A DNA stretch of 6,516 nucleotides from Nonomuraea sp. (GCA_013362835.1 JABFVJ010000178.1:1-6516); one strand, 5' to 3'; shown: positions 1 through 6,516, counted from the stretch's first letter. Notes: a model not told the origin generated them from the sequence alone. A program made the numbers and translations.

Positions 1-519
1 CAGCGTGCCCGCGCGTACCTCCTCGCTGAGCCGCCACACGTCGGTGCCGCAGCCGAGCGGCGTGCCGCGGAAGTGGCCGGTCAGCATGGGGCCGCCGGGC
101 ACGACGAGGGCGGGCAGGTCGACCGAGGCGGCGGCCATGAGCAGCGAGGGGATCGTCTTGTCGCAGCCGCCGAGCAGCACCACGCCGTCGATCGGGTTGG
201 CGCGCAGCATCTCCTCGGTCGTCATGGCGGCGAGGTTGCGCCAGAGCATGGCGGTCGGGCGCACGTTGGTCTCGCCGAGGGAGACGACGGGCAGGTTGAG
301 CGGCACGCCGCCGGCCTCCCACACGCCGTTCATGACGCTCTGGGCGACCTCGTTCAGGTGGGAGTTGCAGGGGGTCAGGTCGGAGGCGGTGTTGGCGATC
401 GCGATGTGCGGGCGCTCGCCCTCGAACGCCTCACGCGGCAGGCCACGCCGCATCCAGGCCCGATGGATGTAGGAATTCCTGTCCTCACCCGAATACCAGA
501 GCGAACTGCGCAGCGCCAT
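1..519 (-). CDS. IlvD/Edd-family dehydratase, sugar-acid type (partial, C-terminus beyond window)
   Basis: The first 173 residues of an Fe-S dehydratase of the IlvD/Edd family, which removes water from dihydroxy-acids or sugar acids to give 2-keto acids in the cytoplasm. Two of the three expected cluster cysteines are visible: C51 in DLTPCNSH and C119 in GGCDKTIP. D120 and K121 follow; in studied L-arabinonate/xylonate dehydratases the equivalent lysine is carbamylated and helps bind Mg. E83 ([12 protein letters not shown]) is a further conserved metal-site residue. The third cysteine should lie beyond the left edge. The opening [20 protein letters not shown], the [11 protein letters not shown] stretch and [11 protein letters not shown] resemble sugar-acid dehydratases more than branched-chain amino-acid IlvD, which typically reads GCDKNMPG. 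The exact substrate (pentonate, hexonate or other) cannot be told. The ATG at 517-519 is chosen because it directly precedes the family-like N-terminus; no convincing Shine-Dalgarno is present. It is divergent from the phosphoketolase gene. Confidence 0.9.
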   Translation of the reverse strand, partial: MALRSSLWYSGEDRNSYIHRAWMRRGLPREAFEGERPHIAIANTASDLTPCNSHLNEVAQSVMNGVWEAGGVPLNLPVVSLGETNVRPTAMLWRNLAAMTTEEMLRANPIDGVVLLGGCDKTIPSLLMAAASVDLPALVVPGGPMLTGHFRGTPLGCGTDVWRLSEEVRAGTL

Positions 520-527
520 GTGACCGC

Positions 528-533
528 ACCCTA
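528..533 (-). promoter_or_regulatory. Candidate -10 hexamer (TAGGGT) of the dehydratase gene, leaderless type
   Basis: Read on the minus strand, TAGGGT lies 8 nt before the dehydratase ATG at 519. This fits the TANNNT form of actinobacterial -10 elements and would place transcription start at or next to the A of the start codon. The lack of a Shine-Dalgarno sequence before that ATG agrees with a leaderless transcript. No convincing -35 element is visible about 17 nt upstream. This is a motif match only. Confidence 0.3.
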
Positions 534-564
534 TCGGGCATTCAGGGGATTCAGCATCGCCTGT

Positions 565-570
565 GGAGGA
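565..570 (+). promoter_or_regulatory. Ribosome binding site of xfp (GGAGGA)
   Basis: A strong purine-rich Shine-Dalgarno GGAGGA ends 12 nt before the ATG at 583. The spacing is on the long side. The site nevertheless decides the start, because the only plausible in-frame ATG downstream of it directly begins the family motif [11 protein letters not shown]. The frame is open further upstream to position 73, but that stretch is antisense to the dehydratase and not phosphoketolase-like. Confidence 0.6.
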
Positions 571-582
571 ATCAGCAAGGGC

Positions 583-2886
583 ATGGACCACATCGACGCG
601 TACTGGCGGGCGGCGAACTACCTGTCCGTCGGGCAGATCTACCTGCTGGACAATCCGCTGCTCGCCGAGCCGCTGCGACCGGAGCACATCAAGCCGCGCC
701 TGCTCGGCCACTGGGGCACCACGCCGGGGCTGAACTTCTGCTTCGCCCACCTCAACCGGGTGATCGCCGAGCGGGACCAGGACATGATCTACATCGCCGG
801 TCCGGGGCACGGCGGTCCCGCCGCCCTGGCGCACGCGTGGCTGGAGGGCTCCTACACCGAGCGTTACCCGGACGTCTCCCAGGACGTGGAGGGCATGCGG
901 CGGCTGTTCCGCCAGTTCTCCTTCCCCGGCGGCGTGCCGAGCCACGTCGCGCCGGAGACGCCGGGCTCGATCCACGAGGGCGGCGAGCTCGGCTACTCGC
1001 TCGCCCACGCCTACGGGGCCGCGTTCGACAATCCCGGCCTGGTCGTGGCCTGCGTCATCGGCGACGGCGAGGCCGAGACCGGCCCCCTGGCCGCGAGCTG
1101 GCACTCCAACAAGTTCCTCGACCCGCGCCGCGACGGCGTCGTCCTGCCGATCCTCCACCTGAACGGCTACAAGATCGCCAATCCCACCGTCCTCGCCCGC
1201 ATCCCCGAAGGCGACCTGTTCAAGCTCATCGAGGGGTACGGCTACCGCCCCCACCTGGTCGGCCCCTCCCACGAGGAGATGGCCGCCACCCTCGACACCG
1301 TCTTCGACGAGATCGCCGAGTACAAGGACGGCCGGGACGCGCGGCTGCCGATGATCGTCCTGCGCACGCCGAAGGGCTGGACCGGGCCGCGCGAGGTGGA
1401 CGGCAAGCCGGTCGAGGGCACGTGGCGGGCGCACCAGGTGCCGCTGGCCAAGGTCCGGGAGAACCCGGCGCACCTGGCGCAGCTGGAGGAGTGGATGCGC
1501 TCGTACCGGCCGGAGGAGCTGTTCGGGTCCGACGGGCGGCCCGCCGGGGCGATCCTGGAGACGGTGCCGCGCGGGCCGCGCAGGATGAGCGCCAACCCGC
1601 ACACCAACGGCGGCGAGCTGCTGCAGCCGCTGCGGCTGCCGGACTTCCGCCGGCACGCGGTGGAGGTCAAGTCGCCCGCCACCGAGCCGAGCGAGCCGAC
1701 GCGGGTGCTCGGCGGGTTCCTGCGCGACGTGATCGCCGGCAACCCGCGCACGTTCCGGCTGCTCGGCCCCGACGAGACCGAGTCCAACCGGCTGACGGAG
1801 GTGTTCGAGGTCACCGACCGGGCCTGGAACGCCGAGACGCTGCCCACGGACGAGAACCTGGCCCCCGGCGGCCGGGTGATGGAGGTGCTGAGCGAGCACC
1901 TGTGCCAGGGCTGGCTGGAGGGCTACCTGCTGACCGGGCGGCACGGGCTGTTCAACTGCTACGAGGCGTTCATCCACATCATCGACGCCATGTTCAACCA
2001 GCACGCCAAGTGGCTGGAGTCGTCGCAGAAGATCTCGTGGCGGCGGCCGGTGGCGTCGCTGACGTACCTGCTGTCGTCGCACGTGTGGCGGCAGGACCAC
2101 AACGGCTTCAGCCACCAGGACCCCGGCTTCCTCGACGTGGTCGTCAACAAGAAGGCGTCGGTGGTGCGCGTCTACCTGCCGCCGGACGCCAACACGCTGC
2201 TGTCGGTGGCCGACCATTGCCTGCGCTCGCGCGACTACGTCAACGTGATCGTGGCGGGCAAGCAGCCGGTGCTCGACCTGTTCACGATGGAGGAGGCGGT
2301 CGCGCACAACACGCGCGGCCTCGGCATCCTGCCGTGGGCCTCCACCGACCAGGGCATCGAGCCCGACGTGGTGCTGGCCTGCGCGGGCGACGTGCCCACG
2401 CAGGAGACGCTGGCCGCCGCCGCGCTGCTGCGCGAGCACCTGCCCGAGCTGAAGGTGCGCGTCGTCAACGTGGTGGACCTGATGAAGCTGCAGCCGCCGT
2501 CGGAGCACCCGCACGGCATGCCGGACGCCGAGTTCGACACGCTGTTCACGGTCGACCGGCCGATCATCTTCAACTTCCACGGCTACCCCTCGCTCATCCA
2601 CCAGCTCGCCTACCGGCGGCACGGCCACGCCAACCTGCACGTACGCGGCTACAAGGAGGAGGGGACGACGACCACGCCGTTCGACATGGCGATGCTCAAC
2701 GACATCGACCGCTTCCACCTGGTGATCGACGTCATCGACCGGGTGCCGGGGCTCGGCTCCCGCGCGGCGCACCTGCGGCAGCGCATGAGCGACGAGCGGC
2801 TGCGGGCCCGCGCGTACACGCGGGAGCACGGCGAGGACCCTGCGGAGATCAGGTCGTGGGCATGGCCGGCCGAATTCTCGTCCTGA
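583..2886 (+). CDS. xfp: Phosphoketolase (D-xylulose-5-phosphate / fructose-6-phosphate)
   Basis: A 767-residue ThDP-dependent phosphoketolase. It splits xylulose-5-P with phosphate into acetyl-phosphate and glyceraldehyde-3-P, and in bifunctional members also fructose-6-P into acetyl-phosphate and erythrose-4-P; sequence alone does not say which here. Visible marks: [18 protein letters not shown] at 4-21; active-site histidine motifs LGHWGTTPG (H43), GPGHGGP (H75) and [18 protein letters not shown] (H121, H131); the ThDP/Mg signature GDGEAETG at 160-167 with N194 downstream; and the middle and C-terminal transketolase-like parts ([55 protein letters not shown]). It is slightly shorter than the usual roughly 790-820 residues because it lacks the 10-20 residue tail that normally precedes IDAYW. 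The C-terminus reads EIRSWAWP, the usual family end, plus AEFSS, which is encoded within the overlap with ackA. No split or frameshift is seen. It is the first gene of a two-gene operon with the acetate kinase. Confidence 0.97.
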   Translation: MDHIDAYWRAANYLSVGQIYLLDNPLLAEPLRPEHIKPRLLGHWGTTPGLNFCFAHLNRVIAERDQDMIYIAGPGHGGPAALAHAWLEGSYTERYPDVSQDVEGMRRLFRQFSFPGGVPSHVAPETPGSIHEGGELGYSLAHAYGAAFDNPGLVVACVIGDGEAETGPLAASWHSNKFLDPRRDGVVLPILHLNGYKIANPTVLARIPEGDLFKLIEGYGYRPHLVGPSHEEMAATLDTVFDEIAEYKDGRDARLPMIVLRTPKGWTGPREVDGKPVEGTWRAHQVPLAKVRENPAHLAQLEEWMRSYRPEELFGSDGRPAGAILETVPRGPRRMSANPHTNGGELLQPLRLPDFRRHAVEVKSPATEPSEPTRVLGGFLRDVIAGNPRTFRLLGPDETESNRLTEVFEVTDRAWNAETLPTDENLAPGGRVMEVLSEHLCQGWLEGYLLTGRHGLFNCYEAFIHIIDAMFNQHAKWLESSQKISWRRPVASLTYLLSSHVWRQDHNGFSHQDPGFLDVVVNKKASVVRVYLPPDANTLLSVADHCLRSRDYVNVIVAGKQPVLDLFTMEEAVAHNTRGLGILPWASTDQGIEPDVVLACAGDVPTQETLAAAALLREHLPELKVRVVNVVDLMKLQPPSEHPHGMPDAEFDTLFTVDRPIIFNFHGYPSLIHQLAYRRHGHANLHVRGYKEEGTTTTPFDMAMLNDIDRFHLVIDVIDRVPGLGSRAAHLRQRMSDERLRARAYTREHGEDPAEIRSWAWPAEFSS

Positions 2887-4031
2887 ACACCGGCTCCTCG
2901 TCCATCAAGTACGAGCTCGTGGACGTGCGCACGCGCGAGCGGCCGGCGAGGGGCCTGGTGGAGCGCATCGGCGAGGAGGGCGGCCGGCTGACGCACCACG
3001 CGGGCGACGGGCCGCCGTACGTCCGGGAGAGGCCCTTCCCCGGGCACGCCGAGGGGCTGGAGGCGATGCTGAAGGCGTTCGCGGAGGCGGGGCCGGAGCT
3101 CGATCCGGTCGCGGTCGGGCACCGGGTCGTGCACGGCGGCACCCGCTTCACCGGGCCCGTGCTCGTCGACGACGGCGTGGTCGCCGCGATCGAGGAGCTG
3201 TCGCCGCTGGCGCCGCTGCACAACCCGGTGAACCTGGCCGGGATCCGGGTGGCGCGGGCGGCGTTCCCCGGGGTGCCGCAGGTGGCGGTGTTCGACACCG
3301 CCTTCCACCGGACGCTGCCGCCGGGGGCGTACACGTACGCGGTGCCGCGCGAGTGGGGCGTGCGGCGCTTCGGCTTCCACGGCACCTCCTGCGCCTACGT
3401 CTCCCGCCGCGCCGCCGCCTTCCTCGGCCGCGACCTCGCCGAGCTCGACCTGATCGTGCTGCACCTCGGCAACGGCGCCAGCGCGACCGCGATCTCCGGC
3501 GGGCGCAGCGTGGACACCTCCATGGGGATGACCCCGCTGGAAGGGCTCGTGATGGGCACCCGTTCCGGCGACGTCGACCCGGCGGTCGCCGGCTACCTGG
3601 CGCGGGTGCGCGGCCTGGACGCCCAGGAGGTGGAGGACACGCTCGGCCACCGCGGCGGCCTGCTCGCCCTGACCGGCACGCTCGACATGCGCGAGGTACG
3701 CCGCCGCGACGACGCGGACGCCCTGCTGGCCCTGGAGGTCTACACCCGCCGCATCCGCAAGTACGTCGGCGCCTACTACGCCCTCCTCGGCCGCCTGGAC
3801 GCGATCGTGTTCACCGGCGGCGTCGGCGAGCACGACGCCGCGACGAGGGCGCAGTCGCTGGCCGGGCTCGACCGGCTCGGCATCACCGTCGACCCGGCGC
3901 TGAACGGCGCGGAGGCGGCGCGGGAGCGGGCCGTGTCGCCGCCGGGCGCCGAGGTGTCGGTGCTGGTCGTCCCGACGGACGAGGAGTGGGAGATCGCCCG
4001 CCAGGCGCTGGAGGTGATCCCTCCTAGCTGA
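2862..4031 (+). CDS. ackA: Acetate kinase
   Basis: A 389-residue ASKHA-fold kinase that interconverts acetyl-phosphate + ADP and acetate + ATP. Family motifs are all present: [14 protein letters not shown] (N9, S12, S14, K16), GHRVVHGG (R88), LHNP (H121), FDTAFH (D145), RRFGFHGTS (H173), HLGNGAS (H201, N204), [10 protein letters not shown] (R234), FTGGVGE (E323) and PTDEEW near the C-terminus. By analogy with the Methanosarcina enzyme, R88, D145 and R234 are catalytic and E374 is the Mg-site glutamate. Two departures are visible: HGTSC at 173-177 where HGTSH is usual, and GVGEH where GVGEN is usual. The length is near the usual 390-400. The ATG at 2862 follows an AGG at 2851-2853. A GTG at 2856 (two residues more) with GGAG at 2844-2847, 8 nt away, is an equally reasonable start. 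The start lies inside xfp (25-nt overlap), so translation is probably coupled. This pairing feeds Xfp-made acetyl-phosphate straight into ATP synthesis. Confidence 0.96.
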   Translation: MAGRILVLNTGSSSIKYELVDVRTRERPARGLVERIGEEGGRLTHHAGDGPPYVRERPFPGHAEGLEAMLKAFAEAGPELDPVAVGHRVVHGGTRFTGPVLVDDGVVAAIEELSPLAPLHNPVNLAGIRVARAAFPGVPQVAVFDTAFHRTLPPGAYTYAVPREWGVRRFGFHGTSCAYVSRRAAAFLGRDLAELDLIVLHLGNGASATAISGGRSVDTSMGMTPLEGLVMGTRSGDVDPAVAGYLARVRGLDAQEVEDTLGHRGGLLALTGTLDMREVRRRDDADALLALEVYTRRIRKYVGAYYALLGRLDAIVFTGGVGEHDAATRAQSLAGLDRLGITVDPALNGAEAARERAVSPPGAEVSVLVVPTDEEWEIARQALEVIPPS

Positions 4032-4069
4032 CGGCGGGAATGGGCGGCCGGCGACGGGCGGGGCGCCTG

Positions 4070-5500
4070 TCAGGACTGGGCGCGGGACACGGCGGGGACC
4101 CAGAACTCCACGGTGGTGCCCGCGCCGGGCGCGTCGGCGATGCTCCACCAGCCGCCCGCGATCTCCGCGCGCTCGCGCATCTCGATCAGCCCGAAGTGCC
4201 GCGGCTGCCCGTCACCCGGCCGGGCGAGGCCGGCGCCGTCGTCGGAGACGCGTACGTGCACGCCGCGGTCGAGCGCGGCCAGCGACACGGTGAGGCGGGT
4301 GGCGCGCGCGTGTTTGCGCACGTTGGTGATGGCCTCCTGGCAGATCCGGAAGATCGTGATGGCGGCCTCGGGCGGCGGCTCGGCGTCGAGGTGGTGGATG
4401 AGGTCGAACCCCAGGCCGGTGCCCGCCGTCACCTGCTCCAGGTAGCCGGCCAGGCCCTGGACCAGCCCTTCGCCGTCGACGCCCGGCGGGCGCAGGTGGA
4501 AGGCCAGGTCGCGCAGGCGGCCGACGGCGGCCTCGACGGCCTCGTCGATGCCGCGCACCTCGGCGGCCTGCTCGGCGGTGAGGCCGCTCTCCAGCAGGCG
4601 CAGCCGCATCCCGACGGCGACCATGGACTGGATGGTGTCGTCGTGCACGTCGTAGGCGATGCGGCGGCGTTCGACCTCCTGGGCGCGGACGAGGTGGGCG
4701 AGCAGGCGGCCGCGTTCGTCGAGGGCGCGGGCCACGCTGCGCCGCTCGGTCAGGTCGCGGGTCACCTTGCCGAATCCGCGCAGGTCGCCGCGGTCGTCGT
4801 AGAGGGCGGTGATGACCACGCTGGCCCAGAACCTGGTGCCGTCCTTGCGGACGCGCCAGCCCTCCTCCTCCCACCGGCCGTCGGCGATCGCGACGCGCAG
4901 CTCCATGGCGGGTTTGCCGGCCGCGACGTCTTCCGGCGGGTAGAACACCGAGAAGTGGCGGCCCATGATCTCTTCGGCCCGGTAGCCCTTGATACGTTCG
5001 GCGCCGGCGTTCCAGCTCGCGATCCTGCCCTCGGAGTCGAGCATGAAGATGGCGTAGTCGACGACGTTCTGGACGAGCAGGCGGAACTTCTCCTCGCTGT
5101 CGCGCATCGCCTGCTCGGCCAGGCGGCGCTCGGTCAGGTCGCCGGTGACCTTGCCGTATCCGCGCAGCCTGCCGGTCTCGTCGTAGAGGGCGGTGATGAC
5201 CACGCGCGCCCAGAACTTCGTGCCGTCCTTGCGCATCCGCCAGCCCTCGTCGGCGACCCGGCCGGCCGCGGCGGCGCGGCCGAGCAGCTGTTCGGGCTTT
5301 CCGGCCGCGACGTCTTCGGGCGGGTAGAACACCGAGAAGTGGCGGCCGACGATCTCCTCGGCCCGGTAGCCCTTGATGCGTTCGGCGCCGGTGTTCCAGC
5401 TCGTTATGTGCCCGCCGGGGTCGAGCAGGCAGATCGAGTAGTCGACGATGCTTCGGACGAGCAGTCGCATGTCCTCGGCCGGGCGGTCGTACGGGGGCAT
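4070..5500 (-). CDS. Soluble PAS-PAS sensor histidine kinase (HisKA_3 / NarL-system type)
   Basis: A 476-residue cytoplasmic kinase; no signal peptide or hydrophobic membrane segment is visible. Order of parts: PAS 1 at about 11-126, a short linker (RLAEQAMRDSEE), PAS 2 at about 139-254, HisKA_3 dimerisation and phosphoacceptor helix at about 262-330 with H286 in RIAYDVHDDTIQSM, and a GHKL ATPase at about 375-470. The ATPase carries the N-box QEAITNVRKHA (N393), G1 SDDGAG (420-424), G2 HFGLIEMRERA (435-445) and a final GAGTTVEFWVP. The H-box DVHDDTIQ followed by AVGMRL is like DevS/NarX-type kinases, which phosphorylate NarL-class regulators; such a regulator lies at the right edge. The ligand of the PAS domains is unknown, with no GAF domain or haem-CXXCH seen. 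The ATG at 5500 is used, although the Shine-Dalgarno is weak. The frame is open upstream to 5692 but overlaps the ATPase gene and shows no domain. It begins 40 nt after that gene's stop, so an operon is likely. Confidence 0.93.
   Translation of the reverse strand: MPPYDRPAEDMRLLVRSIVDYSICLLDPGGHITSWNTGAERIKGYRAEEIVGRHFSVFYPPEDVAAGKPEQLLGRAAAAGRVADEGWRMRKDGTKFWARVVITALYDETGRLRGYGKVTGDLTERRLAEQAMRDSEEKFRLLVQNVVDYAIFMLDSEGRIASWNAGAERIKGYRAEEIMGRHFSVFYPPEDVAAGKPAMELRVAIADGRWEEEGWRVRKDGTRFWASVVITALYDDRGDLRGFGKVTRDLTERRSVARALDERGRLLAHLVRAQEVERRRIAYDVHDDTIQSMVAVGMRLRLLESGLTAEQAAEVRGIDEAVEAAVGRLRDLAFHLRPPGVDGEGLVQGLAGYLEQVTAGTGLGFDLIHHLDAEPPPEAAITIFRICQEAITNVRKHARATRLTVSLAALDRGVHVRVSDDGAGLARPGDGQPRHFGLIEMRERAEIAGGWWSIADAPGAGTTVEFWVPAVSRAQS
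4739..5086 (-). repeat. Direct repeat, copy B (encodes PAS 2 of the sensor kinase)
   Basis: This stretch (residues 139-254) and 5123-5470 (residues 11-126) are a tandem duplication at a constant 384-bp (128-codon) offset with no insertion or deletion between copies. The best-conserved tract, 4917-4963 against 5301-5347, has one mismatch in 47 bp. Identity falls around residues 198-214 of this copy. Confidence 0.9.
5123..5470 (-). repeat. Direct repeat, copy A (encodes PAS 1 of the sensor kinase)
   Basis: Partner of the repeat at 4739-5086. Both encode the same PAS core, including SWN-GAERIKGYRAEEI, GRHFSVFYPPEDVAAGKP, GWR-RKDGT-FWA and VVITALYD, and both end in DLTERR. Identity extends to synonymous positions, which suggests a recent internal duplication or gene conversion. 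Confidence 0.9.
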
Positions 5501-5514
5501 ACTGCAGCTTTGCA

Positions 5515-5532
5515 CGGTCTGGCGGAAGACCG
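5515..5532 (-). other. Small perfect inverted repeat between ATPase and kinase genes
   Basis: CGGTCT at 5515-5520 and AGACCG at 5527-5532 form a perfect 6-bp stem with a 6-nt loop. It lies in the 40-nt gap between the stop of the RsbW-like gene and the kinase start. No T-tract follows on the minus strand, so it is not a standard intrinsic terminator. It could be an mRNA processing or translation-tuning hairpin, or a small operator, or chance. Confidence 0.35.
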
Positions 5533-5540
5533 AAACCCGA

Positions 5541-5957
5541 TCAAGCCCGGGAGCGCTCCTGGACGAGCGGTGTGAGGTGGGCCGTGAGCTCGCACCAGAC
5601 CGCCTTGCCGGACCCGTTGCGGGAGACGCCCCAGCCGGTGCACAGCAGCTTGATGACGTGCAGGCCCCACCCGCTGGCCGGGCCGGGCTCACGAGGTTCG
5701 GGCAGGTCGGAGCCGCTGTCGCCGACTTCGACGCGCACGCGGGAGCGGGTGCAGCTCAGGCGTAAGACGGGCGGGCCGTCGCCGTGGACGAGCGCGTTGG
5801 TCACCAGCTCGGAGACCACGAGTAAGACGTCTTCGTGGTGTCCCTGAAATCCGTACTCGGCCAGAGCCTTGCGCGCGATCCCGCGCGCCCTGGTGATGCT
5901 GCCCATCTCCGCCGGCAGCTGGGTGTCCACCTGGTACGGCCCAGCCTCACTGCCCAT
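5541..5957 (-). CDS. Stand-alone GHKL ATP-binding protein, anti-sigma factor (RsbW-like) type
   Basis: A 138-residue protein consisting of little more than one HATPase_c_2 domain, as in RsbW/SpoIIAB-like serine kinases, which are abundant in actinomycetes. The N-box is SELVTNALVHGDG (E50, N54, H58), G1 is VGDSGSDLP (D80), G2 is GWGLHVIKLL (97-103 region), and GSGKAVWCEL closes the domain. Canonical members bind a sigma factor or phosphorylate an STAS anti-anti-sigma partner; neither partner is in the window, so the target is unknown. The ATG at 5957 is preferred. A TTG at 6008 would add 17 residues, but that added stretch contains rare AGT and AGA codons and shows no family similarity. The Shine-Dalgarno is weak for either. 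The gene sits between a NarL-type regulator upstream and the PAS-PAS kinase downstream on the same strand, suggesting all three act in one signalling pathway. Confidence 0.87.
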   Translation of the reverse strand: MGSEAGPYQVDTQLPAEMGSITRARGIARKALAEYGFQGHHEDVLLVVSELVTNALVHGDGPPVLRLSCTRSRVRVEVGDSGSDLPEPREPGPASGWGLHVIKLLCTGWGVSRNGSGKAVWCELTAHLTPLVQERSRA

Positions 5958-6050
5958 CCATCTACTGTCGGGCAGGTCCGGGCCGATCACGAGACGCAGC
6001 GATGCCAACTCGGCTGATACGGGTGTGGGACGCCGGCTGGTGCATCTGCG

Positions 6051-6516
6051 TCAGTCGAGCAGCCCTTCCTTGCGGGCGACCGCGACGGCCTCCAGCTTGG
6101 ACCGGGCCCCGAGCTTCTCCAGCACGTGCTGGACGTGGTTGCGGGCGGTGTTGCGGGCCACGCCGAGCCGCGTGCTGATCTCCAGCGTGCTCGCCCCCTC
6201 GGCCAGCAGCAGCAACGTCTCGCGCTCGCGCAGGGTGAGCGCCGCGCCGAGCTGCCCCACGCGGCCGGTCAGCCGGTCGAGGACGCCGGGCAGCAGGCCG
6301 GGCGCGAACACCACGCCGCCGGCCGCCACCTCACGCACCGCCGACTCCAGCTCGTGCAGCCGGGACGACTTCACCAGCACCCCCGCGCCGCCCGCCTCGA
6401 CCACCCTGGCCGCGACGGACGCGGTGGCCTCGCCGGTCAGCACCAGCACCCTGACCCCCGGCGCGGCGGCCGTGATGTGGCGGATGGCCGCGATGCCGTC
6501 GCCGTCGGGCAGCCGC
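6051..6516 (-). CDS. NarL/FixJ-family response regulator (partial, N-terminus beyond window)
   Basis: The last 154 residues of a two-component response regulator. The visible part of the receiver starts at RLPDGDG, just after the expected phosphoacceptor aspartate, which lies outside. It keeps the conserved threonine (VLVLTGE, T27 of the visible part) and lysine (VLVKSS, K49). A linker leads to a LuxR-type helix-turn-helix at about 93-154: LTLRERETLLLLAEGAS, then EISTRLGVARNTARNHVQHVLEKLGARSK with the recognition helix, and a C-terminal ARKEGLLD. The domain predicts phosphorylation-controlled DNA binding. The likely partner is the HisKA_3 kinase at 4070-5500, because that kinase class pairs with NarL-type regulators and lies downstream on the same strand. 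A 93-nt gap separates it from the ATPase gene. Target genes cannot be read from the sequence. Confidence 0.93.
   Translation of the reverse strand, partial: RLPDGDGIAAIRHITAAAPGVRVLVLTGEATASVAARVVEAGGAGVLVKSSRLHELESAVREVAAGGVVFAPGLLPGVLDRLTGRVGQLGAALTLRERETLLLLAEGASTLEISTRLGVARNTARNHVQHVLEKLGARSKLEAVAVARKEGLLD

Noticed and set aside
73..582. Upstream extension of the phosphoketolase frame
   Set aside because: It runs antisense to the dehydratase gene, its translation does not resemble a phosphoketolase N-terminus, and a strong GGAGGA precedes the ATG at 583.
520..582. DosR/DevR-type binding site upstream of xfp
   Set aside because: The DevS-like kinase suggested looking, but no GGGAC-centred palindrome is present in the gap.
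837..2861. Upstream extension of the ackA reading frame through nearly all of xfp
   Set aside because: The frame is open only because of base composition; its translation is Arg/Pro/Ala-rich without motifs, and acetate kinase begins at about 2862.
4032..4085. Possible bidirectional terminator between the convergent ackA and kinase genes (GCGCC 4063-4067 with GGCGC 4079-4083)
   Set aside because: The stem is short, overlaps the kinase coding end, has no T-tract, and similar GC stems are expected by chance in this base composition.
2649..4148. A 499-codon open frame on the minus strand opposite ackA
   Set aside because: Low-complexity Arg/Ala/Gly/Pro-rich translation with no motif, antisense to a complete acetate kinase.
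4040..5575. A 511-codon open frame on the plus strand opposite the kinase gene
   Set aside because: It is antisense to a gene with clear domain motifs, its residues mirror the duplicated PAS repeat, and it has no recognisable domain; GC-biased third positions keep stops away.
5501..5692. Upstream extension of the sensor kinase frame to an ATG at 5692
   Set aside because: It would overlap the RsbW-like gene in another frame and adds Ser/Pro/Ala-rich sequence with no domain.
5958..6050. Separate promoter for the RsbW-like gene
   Set aside because: A TTGGCA-like word occurs on the minus strand near 6003-6008 but has no -10 partner at usual spacing; the gap shows nothing convincing and read-through from the regulator gene is as likely.

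Overview
The window has very high GC content, strong G/C preference at third codon positions, and long antisense and off-frame open frames that come from that bias. Together with the gene families present (HisKA_3 sensor kinase, NarL-type regulator, small RsbW-like ATPase, linked phosphoketolase and acetate kinase) this points to a mycelial actinomycete, possibly from the Streptosporangiales. The taxonomic placement is inference. No RNA genes, mobile elements or CRISPR arrays were seen.

Layout. (1) 1-519, minus strand: N-terminal part of an IlvD/Edd-family dehydratase that resembles the sugar-acid (arabinonate/xylonate-type) branch; it runs off the left edge. (2) 520-582: a 63-bp divergent gap that must hold the 5' signals of genes on both sides. 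(3) 583-2886, plus strand: complete phosphoketolase (xfp). (4) 2862-4031, plus strand: complete acetate kinase (ackA), overlapping the 3' end of xfp by 25 nt. (5) 4032-4069: short convergent gap. (6) 4070-5500, minus strand: soluble sensor histidine kinase with two nearly identical PAS domains. (7) 5541-5957, minus strand: small stand-alone GHKL ATPase of the anti-sigma-factor (RsbW-like) type. (8) 5958-6050: 93-bp gap. (9) 6051-6516, minus strand: C-terminal part of a NarL/FixJ response regulator, cut by the right edge.

How the genes may work together. Xfp cleaves xylulose-5-P (and often fructose-6-P) with phosphate to give acetyl-phosphate. AckA then converts acetyl-phosphate plus ADP to acetate plus ATP, so the overlapping pair is a self-contained ATP-yielding shunt that needs no Pta. 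The divergent dehydratase fits pentose or sugar-acid catabolism, which would place the left half in pentose carbon metabolism. The right half is a same-strand signalling cluster read in the order response regulator, RsbW-like ATPase, PAS-PAS kinase. The kinase and regulator belong to families that normally pair, but here a third protein sits between them. Whether this cluster controls the xfp-ackA shunt cannot be decided from the sequence. The closest thing to a novel system here is the three-gene signalling arrangement with its recently duplicated PAS sensor, next to an acetyl-phosphate-producing operon; individually the families are well known.
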